Assembly: GCA_009921265.1 (NCBI GenBank) | Contig: RFYV01000019.1 | Location: 1-48,329 of the forward strand | Length of the DNA stretch: 48,329 bases | Direction: 5' to 3' | Source of the DNA: Betaproteobacteria bacterium | GTDB taxonomy: Bacteria; Pseudomonadota; Gammaproteobacteria; Burkholderiales; Burkholderiaceae_C | In this document: positions 16,969 through 26,167 of the stretch, piece by piece | Numbering within the stretch: the first letter of the stretch is position 1 | Layout: every line of letters begins with the position of its first letter | The notes under the pieces: generated by a model | Database searches by the model: none | Told to the model about the DNA's origin: nothing | The model's input: the letters and a program-made list of their open reading frames with translations, nothing else | Position numbers and translations under genes: made by a program

Positions 16969-17540
16969 TTGGCCAACGCTTTCAATGCCAATTTAATACC
17001 TTCGCTCACGCCAACCGTTGGTGGCAGCGCTCTGAGTGCGAGTGCGGCCTCCTTGTCGCTATAACCCAAGGCCACCAAAGCTTGCAAAATATCCAATGCA
17101 TGATCACTACCTGCATGCGGTGAAGAAACACCGATATCTGCGCCCATTTTGCCTTTGAGTTCTAACAACAAACGCTCGGCTGTTTTTTTGCCAATGCCTG
17201 GAATTTTGACCAAACGACCCGCTTCTTGCAATGTAATGGCTTGCGAGAGTTCGGCCACACTCATACCACTCAACACACCGAGTGCCGTGCGTGGGCCCAC
17301 GCCCGATATTTTGATGAGTTGCCTAAATGCGGTTCTTTCTTCGGTGGTGCCAAAGCCATACAAAATTTGCGCGTCTTCGCGCACCACAAAATGCGTGAGT
17401 AAGGTTACTTTTTCACCTACCGCGGGCAAGTGATAAAACGTGCTCATGGGCACGTCCACTTCGTAGCCTACGCCATGGCAATCCACCAACACTTGGGGTG
17501 GATTTTTGCCAATTAACACGCCATTTAACTGACCGATCAT
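16965..17540 (-). CDS. ruvA: Holliday junction branch migration protein RuvA
   Basis: RuvA binds four-way junctions and loads RuvB. The start is set at [12 protein letters not shown], the invariant RuvA beginning. An open frame runs further upstream but those 38 residues have no family counterpart, and an AGG ribosome site lies 7-9 bases before the chosen ATG. The 191 residues comprise the OB-fold N-domain (to about 64), tandem helix-hairpin-helix motifs ([16 protein letters not shown] and [19 protein letters not shown]), and the flexible linker plus C-terminal RuvB-binding domain ([17 protein letters not shown]). It is divergent from phoH with about 40 bases between starts. Confidence 0.97.
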   Translation of the reverse strand: MIGQLNGVLIGKNPPQVLVDCHGVGYEVDVPMSTFYHLPAVGEKVTLLTHFVVREDAQILYGFGTTEERTAFRQLIKISGVGPRTALGVLSGMSVAELSQAITLQEAGRLVKIPGIGKKTAERLLLELKGKMGADIGVSSPHAGSDHALDILQALVALGYSDKEAALALRALPPTVGVSEGIKLALKALAK

Positions 17541-17579
17541 GTTTTGCCTATCATTGGGGAACTTTTCAGGATTATCGAC

Positions 17580-18530
17580 TTGATTCTTAAACACACATTC
17601 ACACCACCTAACAACACCCGTCTGGCTCACCTTTGCGGGCCTATGGACGAACATTTACGCAGCATTGAATTGTCCTGCCAGGTGCGTATCACGCGCAGAC
17701 AAGGGGAATTCAAGGTGGATGGGCCTAAAGCCACGGCTCAAAAGGCCATGGAGATTTTGCAGGCCTTGTATGAGCGTGCTGGCCGCTCCATTCCACCCGA
17801 TTATGTGCAATTGATGTTGTCAGCAGATGTGCCCATGCCCACTGACAGCGATGACACAATAATTTTGCAAACCAAACGCGACGATTTGCGCGCTCGTACA
17901 CCCAATCAGAGTTTGTATTTGGACAATATCGCCTCGCACGATATCACTTTGGGCATTGGACCAGCTGGAACAGGCAAAACTTATTTGGCCGTGGCCAGTG
18001 CTGTTGATGCCTTGGAGAGAAGCGCGGTGCAACGCATTGTGCTGACGCGTCCTGCCGTTGAAGCGGGAGAAAAATTAGGTTTTTTACCAGGTGATTTGGG
18101 GCAAAAAGTCGATCCCTATTTGCGACCCTTGTACGACGCTTTGTACGATTTGATGGGATTTGATCGTGTGCAAAAAGCGTTTGAGCGCAACACTTTAGAA
18201 ATTGCTCCGTTGGCTTTTATGCGTGGGCGCACACTCAATCATGCATTTGTGATTTTGGATGAAGCACAAAACACCACGCCTGAACAAATGAAAATGTTTT
18301 TAACGCGTATGGGTTTTGGCTCTAAAGCGGTGGTCACGGGTGACGTGAGTCAAATCGATTTACCCAAGGGTCATCCAAGCGGATTGGTTGATGCGGAGCA
18401 TGTTTTGAAACGCGTCAAAGGCATTGCCATCACGCATTTCACCAGTAAAGACGTCGTGCGTCACCCCTTGGTTGCACGCATCGTTGATGCGTATGATGCG
18501 CAACGCACACGAAGTGCGGCGAAAGATTAA
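17580..18530 (+). CDS. phoH: PhoH family ATPase (YbeZ)
   Basis: PhoH/YbeZ is a P-loop NTPase, associated in many bacteria with YbeY and RNA metabolism. The chosen start is TTG at 17580, giving [20 protein letters not shown], the usual beginning of Burkholderiales homologues; AGGA lies 8 bases upstream. A TTG at 17544 is an alternative. Motifs: Walker [12 protein letters not shown], then [19 protein letters not shown], Walker [17 protein letters not shown], and sensor [12 protein letters not shown]. At about 316 residues it is the normal length. ybeY starts only 4 bases after its stop, the conserved ybeZ-ybeY pairing. Confidence 0.93.
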   Translation: MILKHTFTPPNNTRLAHLCGPMDEHLRSIELSCQVRITRRQGEFKVDGPKATAQKAMEILQALYERAGRSIPPDYVQLMLSADVPMPTDSDDTIILQTKRDDLRARTPNQSLYLDNIASHDITLGIGPAGTGKTYLAVASAVDALERSAVQRIVLTRPAVEAGEKLGFLPGDLGQKVDPYLRPLYDALYDLMGFDRVQKAFERNTLEIAPLAFMRGRTLNHAFVILDEAQNTTPEQMKMFLTRMGFGSKAVVTGDVSQIDLPKGHPSGLVDAEHVLKRVKGIAITHFTSKDVVRHPLVARIVDAYDAQRTRSAAKD

Positions 18531-18534
18531 TGCG

Positions 18535-18984
18535 ATGAAATCACTGCCACAACTACAACTGTCATTACAATTTGGAGACGTGCCTTCTATTGCGCGACAT
18601 CGCAAGGCATTACCGCGCCATTGGGTTACCAGATGCATTCGAAATGCATTGCAATGCGATGCAGAAATAACGGTGCGCATCGTGAACGAGGAAGAAGGCC
18701 AATACCTAAATAAAACTTATCGCAAAAAAAATTATCCAACCAATGTTTTAACGTTTGATTACGAACATAAACCTAAAGTGATTGCTGATTTGGTGTTGTG
18801 TGCGCCTGTGATTGCAAAAGAAGCAAAAGATCAGCACAAAACTTTGCGAGATCACTACGCTCATTTATTGGTGCACGGCACTTTGCATGCGCAAGGCTGG
18901 GATCATGAAACCAGCTTGGCCGATGCGCATGAGATGGAAGCCTTAGAAATAAAAATTCTTGCCGTGTTAATTGGGGTCAGATAA
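18535..18984 (+). CDS. ybeY: Endoribonuclease YbeY (16S rRNA maturation)
   Basis: YbeY is a zinc-dependent single-strand endoribonuclease needed for 16S rRNA 3' maturation and 70S quality control. The 149-residue protein has the metal motif HGTLHAQGWDH with H114, H118 and H124, and the upstream YPTNVLTFDY segment. The start is the first ATG after the phoH stop (an upstream open frame overlapping phoH is rejected). The C-terminus is unusual: after ILAVL the protein ends IGVR-stop, where relatives continue with a GxxDPY-type tail. The last codons and the TAA come from the left arm of an inverted repeat shared with dbpA, so the tail seems to have been replaced. Confidence 0.94.
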   Translation: MKSLPQLQLSLQFGDVPSIARHRKALPRHWVTRCIRNALQCDAEITVRIVNEEEGQYLNKTYRKKNYPTNVLTFDYEHKPKVIADLVLCAPVIAKEAKDQHKTLRDHYAHLLVHGTLHAQGWDHETSLADAHEMEALEIKILAVLIGVR

Positions 18985-19014
18985 GGATTGATTAATTGTT
19001 ATCTGATCCCAATT
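18969..19014. repeat. Inverted repeat joining the 3' ends of ybeY and dbpA
   Basis: Two 16-base arms (AATTGGGGTCAGATAA at 18969-18984 and its near-complement at 18999-19014, one mismatch) enclose a 14-base loop. The left arm encodes the last residues and TAA of ybeY. The right arm encodes the last residues of dbpA, whose stop is in the loop. It would form a hairpin in transcripts from both sides. The TTGGGGTCAGA core resembles REP-like elements I recall from other proteobacteria; that link is from memory and not verified. Confidence 0.75.
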
Positions 19015-20440
19015 TCCTTTCTGCCCATTGTTTGGATTCTTGACCTGATGTTTCTTCAAGCAATCGCACTTTGACGCTTTTGCCTTTGATGCGACCGCTG
19101 GATAGACGTTGCACCGCCTCATGACCAATGTCTTTTGTAACGGCTACATAAGTTGAAAATTCATTGACATTGATTTTGCCTATTTGGGCGGCCACAAAAC
19201 CTGCTTCACCCGTGAGTGCGCCCAACACATCGCCAGGTCTGATTTTTTCTTTTCTTCCACCAACGATTTGTAAAGTGCGCATCGGTGCGTCCAAAGGTTC
19301 AATAGACGTTGCAGATAACGTCGAGAGTTTTTGCCATTCGCTATCGCGTGATTGCAATTGCTCGATGCGCCCCACACTGCCCATTTCGTCCATGCTCACC
19401 AAAGTCAAGGCCAATCCTTCTGCGTCAGCGCGCCCCGTGCGACCGATTCGGTGAATATGAATTTCCGAGTCGGGTGTTACATCCACATTGATCACGGCCT
19501 CTAATTGCGTGATATCCAAACCACGCGCAGCCACATCGGTTGCCACTAAGACCGAACAACTTCGATTAGAAAATTGCACCAACACTTGATCTCGCTCACG
19601 TTGTTCTAACTCGCCATACAAGGCCAATGCACTAAAGCCTTGCGACTGCAACACCGAAAGCAAGGCTTTGCACTGCTGCTTGGTATTGCAAAACGCCAAG
19701 GTGGAAGCAGGACGAAAATGGTTCAGCAACAAAGAAACTGCATGAAGACGTTCATCGTCGCGTATTTCAAAAAATATTTGTTTGATTTTTTGTGTGTTGT
19801 GTTGACTTTGAACTTTGATGGTTTGCGGCGAGCGCATGAATTGCGAAGCCAACTTACCAATCCCATCGGGATAGGTGGCAGAAAATAACAAAGTTTGACG
19901 CTCTGCATTGCATTGTTGAACCACTTGGGTGATGTCTTGTAAAAAACCCATATCGAGCATGCGATCGGCCTCATCAAGCACCAATGTTTTGACAGAGTTC
20001 AATCTGAGATTGCCGCGCGCTAAATGATCCAAGATGCGCCCAGGTGTTCCAACCACCACATGCGCGCCGTGTTGCAAACTTTGTTCTTGTCCACGCAAAG
20101 CAACGCCTCCGCAAAGGGTTACCACTTTGATGTTGGCAATACTACGCGCCAAACGCCTGATCTCGGTAGTCACTTGATCGGCCAACTCACGCGTGGGACA
20201 CAACACCAAGGATTGAACCGCGTGTTGAGTTGCAATTAATTTTTCTATCAAGGGTAAGCCAAATGCCGCTGTTTTCCCGCTACCCGTGCTGGCTTGCGCA
20301 ATCAGATCTTGTCCAGCCAAGGCCAACGGCAAACTTTCCGCTTGTATGGGTGTCATCTGCAAATAACCCAATTGAGTGAGGTTATCCAACGCGGTTGCCG
20401 ACAAGGATGTAATTGAAAATAATTGAGTTGATGTTTGCAT
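18992..20440 (-). CDS. dbpA: ATP-dependent RNA helicase DbpA
   Basis: DbpA is a DEAD-box helicase that acts in 50S assembly, recruited by a hairpin in 23S rRNA. Core motifs in order: the Q-motif (MTPIQAESLP), motif I ASTGSGKT, Ia PTRELA, GG, TPGR, II DEAD, III SAT, then TLAFCNTK, DVAARGLD and VI HRIGRTGR. From about residue 385 a DbpA RNA-binding domain follows (RPGDVLGALTGEAGF, IGKINVNEFSTYVAV), ending near KGKSVKVRLL. The further 20 or so residues (EETSGQESKQWAERKLGSDNN) exceed the usual end, and the final ones are written by the inverted repeat shared with ybeY. Total length is 482. Convergent with phoH-ybeY. Confidence 0.94.
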   Translation of the reverse strand: MQTSTQLFSITSLSATALDNLTQLGYLQMTPIQAESLPLALAGQDLIAQASTGSGKTAAFGLPLIEKLIATQHAVQSLVLCPTRELADQVTTEIRRLARSIANIKVVTLCGGVALRGQEQSLQHGAHVVVGTPGRILDHLARGNLRLNSVKTLVLDEADRMLDMGFLQDITQVVQQCNAERQTLLFSATYPDGIGKLASQFMRSPQTIKVQSQHNTQKIKQIFFEIRDDERLHAVSLLLNHFRPASTLAFCNTKQQCKALLSVLQSQGFSALALYGELEQRERDQVLVQFSNRSCSVLVATDVAARGLDITQLEAVINVDVTPDSEIHIHRIGRTGRADAEGLALTLVSMDEMGSVGRIEQLQSRDSEWQKLSTLSATSIEPLDAPMRTLQIVGGRKEKIRPGDVLGALTGEAGFVAAQIGKINVNEFSTYVAVTKDIGHEAVQRLSSGRIKGKSVKVRLLEETSGQESKQWAERKLGSDNN

Positions 20441-20478
20441 GCCTCAATTATGCGGGGCAAAGTCAAGTCATTAAAAAA

Positions 20479-21411
20479 TTAAATGAGAAGATCTTGATCG
20501 CCGTGCGCTTCAACATCGGTGGTCAAAAGCTGAATGCTTGCTCTTAAACCAGGTACCGCTGTGAGCAAAGCCTGCTCCACCGTCAAACGCAAAGACGCAG
20601 CACGCCCCAGCGACCAAGACGACGGCATGTGCATGTGAAGATCCACATAACGCCTTTGGCCTGCGCGTCTGGTACTCACATGATCGAATCGAATGATGAA
20701 GCTCTCACCGCGTTTGTGCTCAAACTCCGCCAAAACACTGTGAATTTTTTCGATCACTTCAAGCTCCAAAGCCTCGTCCATCAAACCCTGAGATGAGCGC
20801 CAAATCAAATGAATACCTTCTTTAAAAATATTAATAGCAACGCCCATTGCAACCACGGCATCGAGCCATAGCCACCCTGTCACCCCAACCAAAGCAATAC
20901 CCACAATAACGCCGGCTGAAGTCCAAACATCGGTGACCAAATGTTTGGCATCAGCCTCAAGGGCAATCGAGCGATGCTCACGCGCCGCTTCAAACATCAC
21001 CCATGCCAGCAATCCATTGAGAGCTGAGCTGACCAATGACAAGGCCAAGCCCCATCCGATTTTTGACAACGGTTGAGGGTCGAACAATCGATACGCTGAG
21101 GTCCAAATGATTCCCAAGGAAGCAACAATAATCAAGATGCCTTCAAAGCCAGATGAGAAATACTCCGCCTTGTGATGTCCGTAAGGATGCTCCGCGTCGG
21201 GGGGCTGCGCTGCTACGGTCACCATAGCCAAACCAAACATCGCACTGGCTAGATTAACCACCGACTCCATTGCATCGGATAAAAGACCGACAGAATCGGT
21301 GAGCCACCAAGCTAGAGTTTTTAAGATGATGGTGATGAGGGCGACAAAAGTAGATGCCCATAAGAATGTCTTGGGACTGAATGTTTTCAATAATGATATT
21401 TGCTTTAGCAT
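20479..21411 (-). CDS. Cation diffusion facilitator (CDF) metal/proton antiporter
   Basis: This 310-residue CDF protein exports divalent metal ions across the inner membrane. Six membrane helices run from TFLWASTFVALITIILK to about residue 205, followed by a cytoplasmic ferredoxin-like domain (FIIRFDHVSTRRAGQRRYVDLHMHM). Metal-site positions: TM2 reads LLSDAMESVVN, so the two acidic positions of FieF (D-x3-D) appear as E and N here, while TM5 keeps HLVTD (HxxxD). This pattern occurs in a known CDF subgroup whose metal is unclear, so zinc, iron or manganese cannot be assigned. The ATG at 21411 is preferred to a TTG nine codons upstream. An AT-rich decayed stretch lies directly upstream. Confidence 0.9.
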   Translation of the reverse strand: MLKQISLLKTFSPKTFLWASTFVALITIILKTLAWWLTDSVGLLSDAMESVVNLASAMFGLAMVTVAAQPPDAEHPYGHHKAEYFSSGFEGILIIVASLGIIWTSAYRLFDPQPLSKIGWGLALSLVSSALNGLLAWVMFEAAREHRSIALEADAKHLVTDVWTSAGVIVGIALVGVTGWLWLDAVVAMGVAINIFKEGIHLIWRSSQGLMDEALELEVIEKIHSVLAEFEHKRGESFIIRFDHVSTRRAGQRRYVDLHMHMPSSWSLGRAASLRLTVEQALLTAVPGLRASIQLLTTDVEAHGDQDLLI

Positions 21412-21479
21412 GCTGTTATCGTAAAGCAAAACGATCAAGAAAAGAACAAAATAACCAACGGCTCAAAAAGATCGATCAA

Positions 21480-21999
21480 ATGGCTAAAGAGCAGGATGCT
21501 ATTCAAAATGGGAATGGTAATAAACCAGAAAAAAGATTTTCTTTCAAGTTCAGGATGCCAGAACAAATAGAAGAAAATAAAATTTAATTTGAAAAATAAG
21601 TACAGTATCTTGAGGAATACGAAGCATTAATGAATCTTGAAACTTAAGATGATATCGATGACGGTAATATTGAAAATGTGATGGAAGTAAAAATAAATCA
21701 TGTGCCTATTTCACAAGCACCCCGAGCACTGTATAACTTAAACAATATGACTAACGGGCACCTTAGTAAAAAGTAGCGTACTACGATTGCCTTTGCAAAC
21801 CCAATCATTGCAATAGGTAAATTAATTGTAATCATCATTCAAATAAAGCCATTTTTATGCCACCCCATCTATTTCCACGCCATCCAATCATTTAAATATT
21901 GGCACCTCACAAATTAATTGCTTCAAAAAAGCGCATCTTCAAAACAATTCAAAAATTAAACGATTAGAAGCCGCTATTTCTACTAAGCGCAAAGAATTC
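21480..21999 (+). pseudogene. AT-rich decayed gene of unknown function
   Basis: The 910 bases between the CDF gene and tyrS are much more AT-rich than the flanks and hold no intact recognised gene. A plus-strand frame opens at ATG 21480 (a longer version overlaps the CDF start) and reads as a charged, coiled-coil-like protein (MAKEQDAIQNGNGNKPEKRF, FKFRMPEQIEENK, VQYLEEYEALMNLE, then DDIDDGNIENVMEVKINH). It is interrupted by TAA at 21585, 21597 and 21645 and TAG at 21774. Around 21780-21850 the plausible frame shifts by one; that second frame carries more TAA/TAG and runs into the 22000 ORF. I recognise no family. It is best read as a decayed, perhaps acquired, gene. Confidence 0.4.
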
Positions 22000-22278
22000 A
22001 TGTCTAGCTTCAATACTTGGAATAACAATCCAAACAAGATGAAGGGTGATGCTGATTGGTATATTGCAAACAGTCACAAAGAGAATTTAGCCGCACTCAG
22101 AAATCAGCTTGAGGAACTCAAAAAATCTGGAAAAAATGGTGGCTTTGCAAAAGAGTCTAGAAATGTGAATCGACAAATCATTTCCACTAAAAATCATGGC
22201 GTGAACTTTTCAATCGCTTTTGATAGCCTACAAAAAAATCATGGCGAATCTGCTGCTTCAGCCGTGACTCACGTATAA
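22000..22278 (+). CDS. Hypothetical protein, probable 3' remnant of the decayed locus
   Basis: A 92-codon ORF, polar and lysine/asparagine-rich (WNNNPNKMKGDADWYIANSH, ENLAALRNQLEELKKSGKNG), with no signal peptide or recognisable motif. Its frame continues upstream for about 50 more codons of similar composition (LNIGTSQINCFKKAHLQN, then IKRLEAAISTKRKEF) before reaching nonsense codons at 21844 and earlier. It therefore looks like the C-terminal part of a longer broken gene. No clear ribosome site precedes the ATG. Its base composition differs from the surrounding chromosome. Confidence 0.35.
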   Translation: MSSFNTWNNNPNKMKGDADWYIANSHKENLAALRNQLEELKKSGKNGGFAKESRNVNRQIISTKNHGVNFSIAFDSLQKNHGESAASAVTHV

Positions 22279-22301
22279 AAAATGAAGTTTTATAAAAACT
22301 T
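22277..22301 (-). terminator. Weak AT-rich hairpin downstream of tyrS
   Basis: A 7-base inverted repeat (AAGTTTT / AAAACTT, 22285-22301, 3-base loop) is followed on the minus strand by CA and six T (22277-22282), which could end tyrS transcripts. The plus side also has a T run. The stem holds only two GC pairs, so it is weak. Confidence 0.3.
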
Positions 22302-22321
22302 TTTAGTAAATAGTAAATAAT

Positions 22322-23557
22322 TTACTTATTCAACACCACTCTCGCAAATTTTCTTTTGCCCACTTGAAACACATAAGTTCCTGCATCTAACTTCAAGGCT
22401 TTGTCGCTAATGACCACAGAGTCGATGCGAACACCGCTGCCGTCTATGATTCGGTTAGCCTCACTTGACGAAGGCGCTAATCCTGCAGCCTTTAATAAAG
22501 CACCAACGCCCATAGGAGCGCCAGTCAAAATCACCTCAGCGATTTGATCGGGCACTCCGCCTTTGCTACGATTGACAAAATCTTGCTCGGCCAAGTCTGC
22601 TAATGCAACGCTGTGAAAACGCGCGGTAATTTCTTTGGCCAACATTACTTTGGCATCTCGAGGATTGCGCCCACCTTGAATTTCTTTTTTCAAGGATTCA
22701 ATCTGCGCTATGGTTTGAAAACTCAGCAAAGTAAACCAACGCCACATCAACTCATCGCTTATGGACATGACTTTTGCAAACATGGTGTTGGCGTCTTCTG
22801 AAATACCGATGTAATTATTTTTACTTTTCGACATTTTTTCAACGCCGTCTAAGCCTTCTAACAAGGGCATGGTTAATATACACTGCGGTTCTTGGCCGTA
22901 TTCTTGTTGTAAATGTCGACCCACCAATAAATTGAATTTTTGATCGGTGCCGCCCAATTCCAAATCCGAATGTAACGCCACGCTGTCATACCCTTGCATG
23001 AGCGGATATAAAAATTCATGAACACTGATGGACTGCCCGCCTTTGAATCGTTTGCTAAAGTCATCGCGCTCCATCATGCGAGCGACTGTGTATTTGGCGG
23101 CCAATTGAATCATGCCTCGCGCGCCTAAAGGATCGCTCCACTCGCTGTTATATCGAATTTCTGTACGCGCAGGGTCGAGCACCAAACTCGCTTGCTTGTA
23201 ATAGGTTTGCGCATTTGCTTCGATTTGTTCTTTGGTTAAAGGTGGACGTGTGGTGTTGCGGCCCGATGGATCCCCAATCATGGTGGTGAAGTCACCAATC
23301 AAAAAAATCACCTGATGCCCCAAGTCTTGTAACTGACGCATTTTGTTGAGGACCACCGTGTGACCCAAGTGAATGTCGGGCGCAGTGGGATCGAGCCCCA
23401 ATTTGATGCGCAATGGCTTGGCCGTGGCATGCGATTTGACGAGTTTTTTAATCCATTCGTGCTGCGGAAGCAGTTCGTCGCAACCCCGCAAACTCACAGC
23501 CAAGGCCTCCTTAACCTCATCGGGAGTAGAAGTTTGCGATACAGGTGTTTGATTCAT
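22322..23557 (-). CDS. tyrS: Tyrosyl-tRNA synthetase
   Basis: TyrRS charges tRNA-Tyr. The 411-residue form starts at [10 protein letters not shown]; an open frame continues 53 codons upstream but has no family counterpart and would run through the divergent promoter. Class I motifs are HLGH (63-66, in place of HIGH) and KMSKS (241-245), with the tyrosine/ATP pocket segments [24 protein letters not shown] and [12 protein letters not shown]-terminal S4-like RNA-binding domain ([17 protein letters not shown] to KRKFARVVL) completes it. This is the TyrZ-like branch common in betaproteobacteria. AAGG lies about 11 bases before the ATG. Confidence 0.96.
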   Translation of the reverse strand: MNQTPVSQTSTPDEVKEALAVSLRGCDELLPQHEWIKKLVKSHATAKPLRIKLGLDPTAPDIHLGHTVVLNKMRQLQDLGHQVIFLIGDFTTMIGDPSGRNTTRPPLTKEQIEANAQTYYKQASLVLDPARTEIRYNSEWSDPLGARGMIQLAAKYTVARMMERDDFSKRFKGGQSISVHEFLYPLMQGYDSVALHSDLELGGTDQKFNLLVGRHLQQEYGQEPQCILTMPLLEGLDGVEKMSKSKNNYIGISEDANTMFAKVMSISDELMWRWFTLLSFQTIAQIESLKKEIQGGRNPRDAKVMLAKEITARFHSVALADLAEQDFVNRSKGGVPDQIAEVILTGAPMGVGALLKAAGLAPSSSEANRIIDGSGVRIDSVVISDKALKLDAGTYVFQVGKRKFARVVLNK

Positions 23558-23570
23558 ATGGTTTTTTACC

Positions 23571-23599
23571 TTGTCAGGCTGTAATTTGGAGGATATAAT
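23571..23599 (+). promoter_or_regulatory. Near-consensus sigma-70 promoter for the M23 peptidase-anmK unit
   Basis: TTGTCA (23571-23576) and a perfect TATAAT (23594-23599) are separated by exactly 17 bases. Transcription would start near 23606, leaving a leader of about 90 bases before the TTG start of the peptidase gene. A possible hairpin (GTGCGGG / TCTGCAC, two G-U pairs) sits just before the ribosome site. Confidence 0.8.
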
Positions 23600-23694
23600 G
23601 ATCCCTCTCGGGCCATTGGGTCGATCCGTCGATTCTAATTTGCTCCTTTCAGTTTTATGTTGTGTGCGGGCAATAAGTCTGCACGGAGTTTTTT

Positions 23695-25038
23695 TTGCTG
23701 TTGTTCCTCCATTCACTGGTCAAAGCCATTTACAACTTGCCACGCACTTATCACAAACGCTGGCTGGCTGGCGTCGCCATCTTGGCATTGGTGGGGGCTG
23801 GTACGGCCACGGCTTTGGTTAGCCTTGGACCAGACGCTTCTCAGTTAAGCGTCAAGCTAATCATTGAAGACGTCATTCCTTCCATTGGCAATCAAACGCA
23901 AGCGCTGGAACAAACACAATTGCGTTTATATCGATCAGACACCACGCGCTCCAGCGATAGCGCCAGCAGTTTATTGGCACGCCTAGGTATCTCTGATCCA
24001 AAAGCAGAAGCATTCTTACGCAGTCATGCTGTAGCGCGTCAAGCCTTATTGGGTCGCGCAGGTCGTTGGGTCAGCGTCGAAGCAGATAACCATCAACGTT
24101 TGGTTAAGCTCACTGCCAAATGGACGCAAGACGAGTCGTCGCAATTTCAAAAATTAGTCATCACACAAGACAGTGGTGCTTTATCAATCACACTCAATAC
24201 AGCGCCCCTTACTGCCTCGATTCGCATGGCCAGCGGCACGATTCAATCGTCATTGTTTGCTGCAACCGACGATGCGCGCATTCCCGATAGCGTTGCAATT
24301 CAATTGGCAGATGTTTTTTCGGGTGATATCGATTTCCATCGTGCACTTCGCAAGGGTGATCGCTTCTCTGTGGTCTACGAAACTCTAGAAGCCGATGGCG
24401 AACCCGTTCGCTCGGGTCGTGTTTTATCGGCGGAGTTTGTCAACAACGGCAAGTTATTTCAAGCCATGTGGTTTGAAGACCCTAACAATGCACGCAAGGG
24501 TGCTTATTACAACCTTGATGGACTAAGTCTTCGCCGCGCCTATTTAGCTTCACCATTGGCTTTTTCTCGCGTCACTAGCGGTTTCAAAATGCGATTCCAT
24601 CCTATCTTGCAAACATGGCGTGCGCATTTAGGTGTCGACTACGCCGCTCCAACGGGCACACCCGTTCGCAGCGTGGGTGATGGTGTTGTTGAAACAGCAG
24701 CGTCTCTCAATGGTTTGGGAAATGTTGTCATCATTTCTCATCGTAGTGGACATTCAACGGTTTATGCTCACTTAAGCAAAATTCAAGTCAAAAAAGGGCA
24801 ACGCATTGCTCAAGGTCAAACCGTCGGATTGGTTGGTGCAACAGGTTGGGCAACTGGTCCGCATTTGCATTTTGAATTTCGCATAAATGGGCAGCACAAA
24901 GACCCTCAGTTAATTGCTCGACAAAGCGAAGCCGACCCTGTGTTGGCCGCTTCTAAGCCCGAATTCATGCGACTTGCACAATCGGTGCGCCAGCAATTGG
25001 TGCAAGCTTCAACTGTGCAAATGACCAGCACACAATAA
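23695..25038 (+). CDS. M23-family peptidoglycan DD-endopeptidase (MepM-like)
   Basis: This 447-residue membrane-anchored LytM/M23 enzyme would cut peptide cross-links in the periplasm. It has one N-terminal membrane helix (about 23-43: [20 protein letters not shown]), a long periplasmic region with OapA/LysM-like beta domains ([20 protein letters not shown]), and the C-terminal M23 domain. The zinc ligands are intact: HLGVD (H311, D315) and the HLH pair H390/H392, plus the catalytic-site VYAHLS. The start is TTG at 23695, with GGAG 6 bases upstream and no in-frame ATG before the membrane helix. It lies 4 bases upstream of anmK, pairing wall cutting with wall recycling, behind a near-consensus promoter. 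Confidence 0.9.
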   Translation: MLLFLHSLVKAIYNLPRTYHKRWLAGVAILALVGAGTATALVSLGPDASQLSVKLIIEDVIPSIGNQTQALEQTQLRLYRSDTTRSSDSASSLLARLGISDPKAEAFLRSHAVARQALLGRAGRWVSVEADNHQRLVKLTAKWTQDESSQFQKLVITQDSGALSITLNTAPLTASIRMASGTIQSSLFAATDDARIPDSVAIQLADVFSGDIDFHRALRKGDRFSVVYETLEADGEPVRSGRVLSAEFVNNGKLFQAMWFEDPNNARKGAYYNLDGLSLRRAYLASPLAFSRVTSGFKMRFHPILQTWRAHLGVDYAAPTGTPVRSVGDGVVETAASLNGLGNVVIISHRSGHSTVYAHLSKIQVKKGQRIAQGQTVGLVGATGWATGPHLHFEFRINGQHKDPQLIARQSEADPVLAASKPEFMRLAQSVRQQLVQASTVQMTSTQ

Positions 25039-25042
25039 TCAC

Positions 25043-26152
25043 ATGTCTGAGCTGTACATCGGCTTGATGTCCGGCACCTCTCTTGATGGTGTAGACGGTG
25101 TGTTGGTTAACTTTGACAATACTGGTTTTGAGGTCATTGCGCATCACGCGAATGAAATGCCAAGCACACTCAAACAATCTTTTTTATCTCTAAATCAAAG
25201 TGGCGATGATGAGTTACATCGCGGTGCGCTGGCTGCCAATGCATTGGTCCAGGTTTACTCAAACGTTGTTGATCATCTGCTCCAAGCCTCTCGTTTTTCT
25301 GCAGGCGACATCAAAGCGATTGGCGCGCATGGACAAACAGTCAGGCATCAGCCTCGATTACACGATGGTGTTGGTTATACATGGCAACTCAACAATCCAT
25401 CCTTGCTAGCAGAACTCACTTCTATTTCTGTGGTGGCCGACTTTCGAAGCCGTGACGTTGCCGCAGGTGGTCAGGGTGCACCACTTGTCCCCGCATTTCA
25501 TCAATATATTTTTGGCAATCACAATCAATCGATTTGCGTTCTTAATTTAGGCGGCATCTCTAATATCACCACGCTCATCCCTCAAACCCAAGTGCTTGGT
25601 TTTGATTGTGGTCCTGCCAACGCACTCATGGATGAATGGTGTTTTGAACACACACAACAATCTTTTGATCAAAATGGCGATTGGGCTTTTCAAGGAAACA
25701 TCAACGATCAATTATTAAAAAATATGTTGGCCGATGCTTTTTTTCAACTGCCGCCACCCAAAAGCACAGGACGCGATCATTTCAACCGTCATTGGTTGAT
25801 GCATCACTTAAAACATTTTCCCAACCTTCGTCCGGTTGATGTGCAAACCACGCTTGCAGCGCTCACGGTGCAATCCATCGCGCAATCGATTCAACAATTT
25901 GCGCCCGCCACGCAAGAGCTAGTTGTTTGTGGCGGTGGTGCGCTCAATACACATTTGATGCAATCTTTGCAAAATACATTGACAAGAGTTCAAGTGATTG
26001 CGTCCGACCAACGAGGCTTACCTGCGATGCAGGTAGAAGCCTGTGCATTTGCTTGGTTAGCGCGTCAAACTGTATTTGGATTAACAGGTAATTTACAAAG
26101 CGTAACTGGTGCACAAGGCACCCGTATCTTGGGGGCTATATACCCCGCTTAA
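25043..26152 (+). CDS. anmK: Anhydro-N-acetylmuramic acid kinase
   Basis: AnmK opens and phosphorylates 1,6-anhydro-MurNAc to MurNAc-6-P, recycling cell-wall sugar released by lytic transglycosylases. The 369-residue protein has the family's N-terminal YIGLMSGTSLDGVDGVL, AIGAHGQTVRHQP, DFRSRDVAAGGQGAPLVPAFH, LNLGGISNIT and GFDCGPANALMDEW blocks, and the C-terminal VCGGGALN ATP-binding segment. The ATG is 4 bases after the endopeptidase stop, so the two are probably co-transcribed. Together with Slt in this window they form a turnover route: Slt makes anhydro ends, AnmK returns the sugar. Confidence 0.96.
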   Translation: MSELYIGLMSGTSLDGVDGVLVNFDNTGFEVIAHHANEMPSTLKQSFLSLNQSGDDELHRGALAANALVQVYSNVVDHLLQASRFSAGDIKAIGAHGQTVRHQPRLHDGVGYTWQLNNPSLLAELTSISVVADFRSRDVAAGGQGAPLVPAFHQYIFGNHNQSICVLNLGGISNITTLIPQTQVLGFDCGPANALMDEWCFEHTQQSFDQNGDWAFQGNINDQLLKNMLADAFFQLPPPKSTGRDHFNRHWLMHHLKHFPNLRPVDVQTTLAALTVQSIAQSIQQFAPATQELVVCGGGALNTHLMQSLQNTLTRVQVIASDQRGLPAMQVEACAFAWLARQTVFGLTGNLQSVTGAQGTRILGAIYPA

Positions 26153-26167
26153 TCGTTAGTTAAAAGT

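Noticed and set aside
17541..17654. 38-codon N-terminal extension of RuvA
   Set aside because: RuvA invariably begins MIGxLxG; the extension overlaps the phoH 5' region.
21480..21999. Functional gene using TAA/TAG as glutamine codons
   Set aside because: All intact housekeeping genes around it use TAA as stop, and a frame change is needed as well; decay explains it more simply.
23558..23716. 53-codon N-terminal extension of TyrS
   Set aside because: No family counterpart, and it would cover the near-consensus promoter of the divergent peptidase gene; the ATG at 23557 gives a normal-length enzyme.
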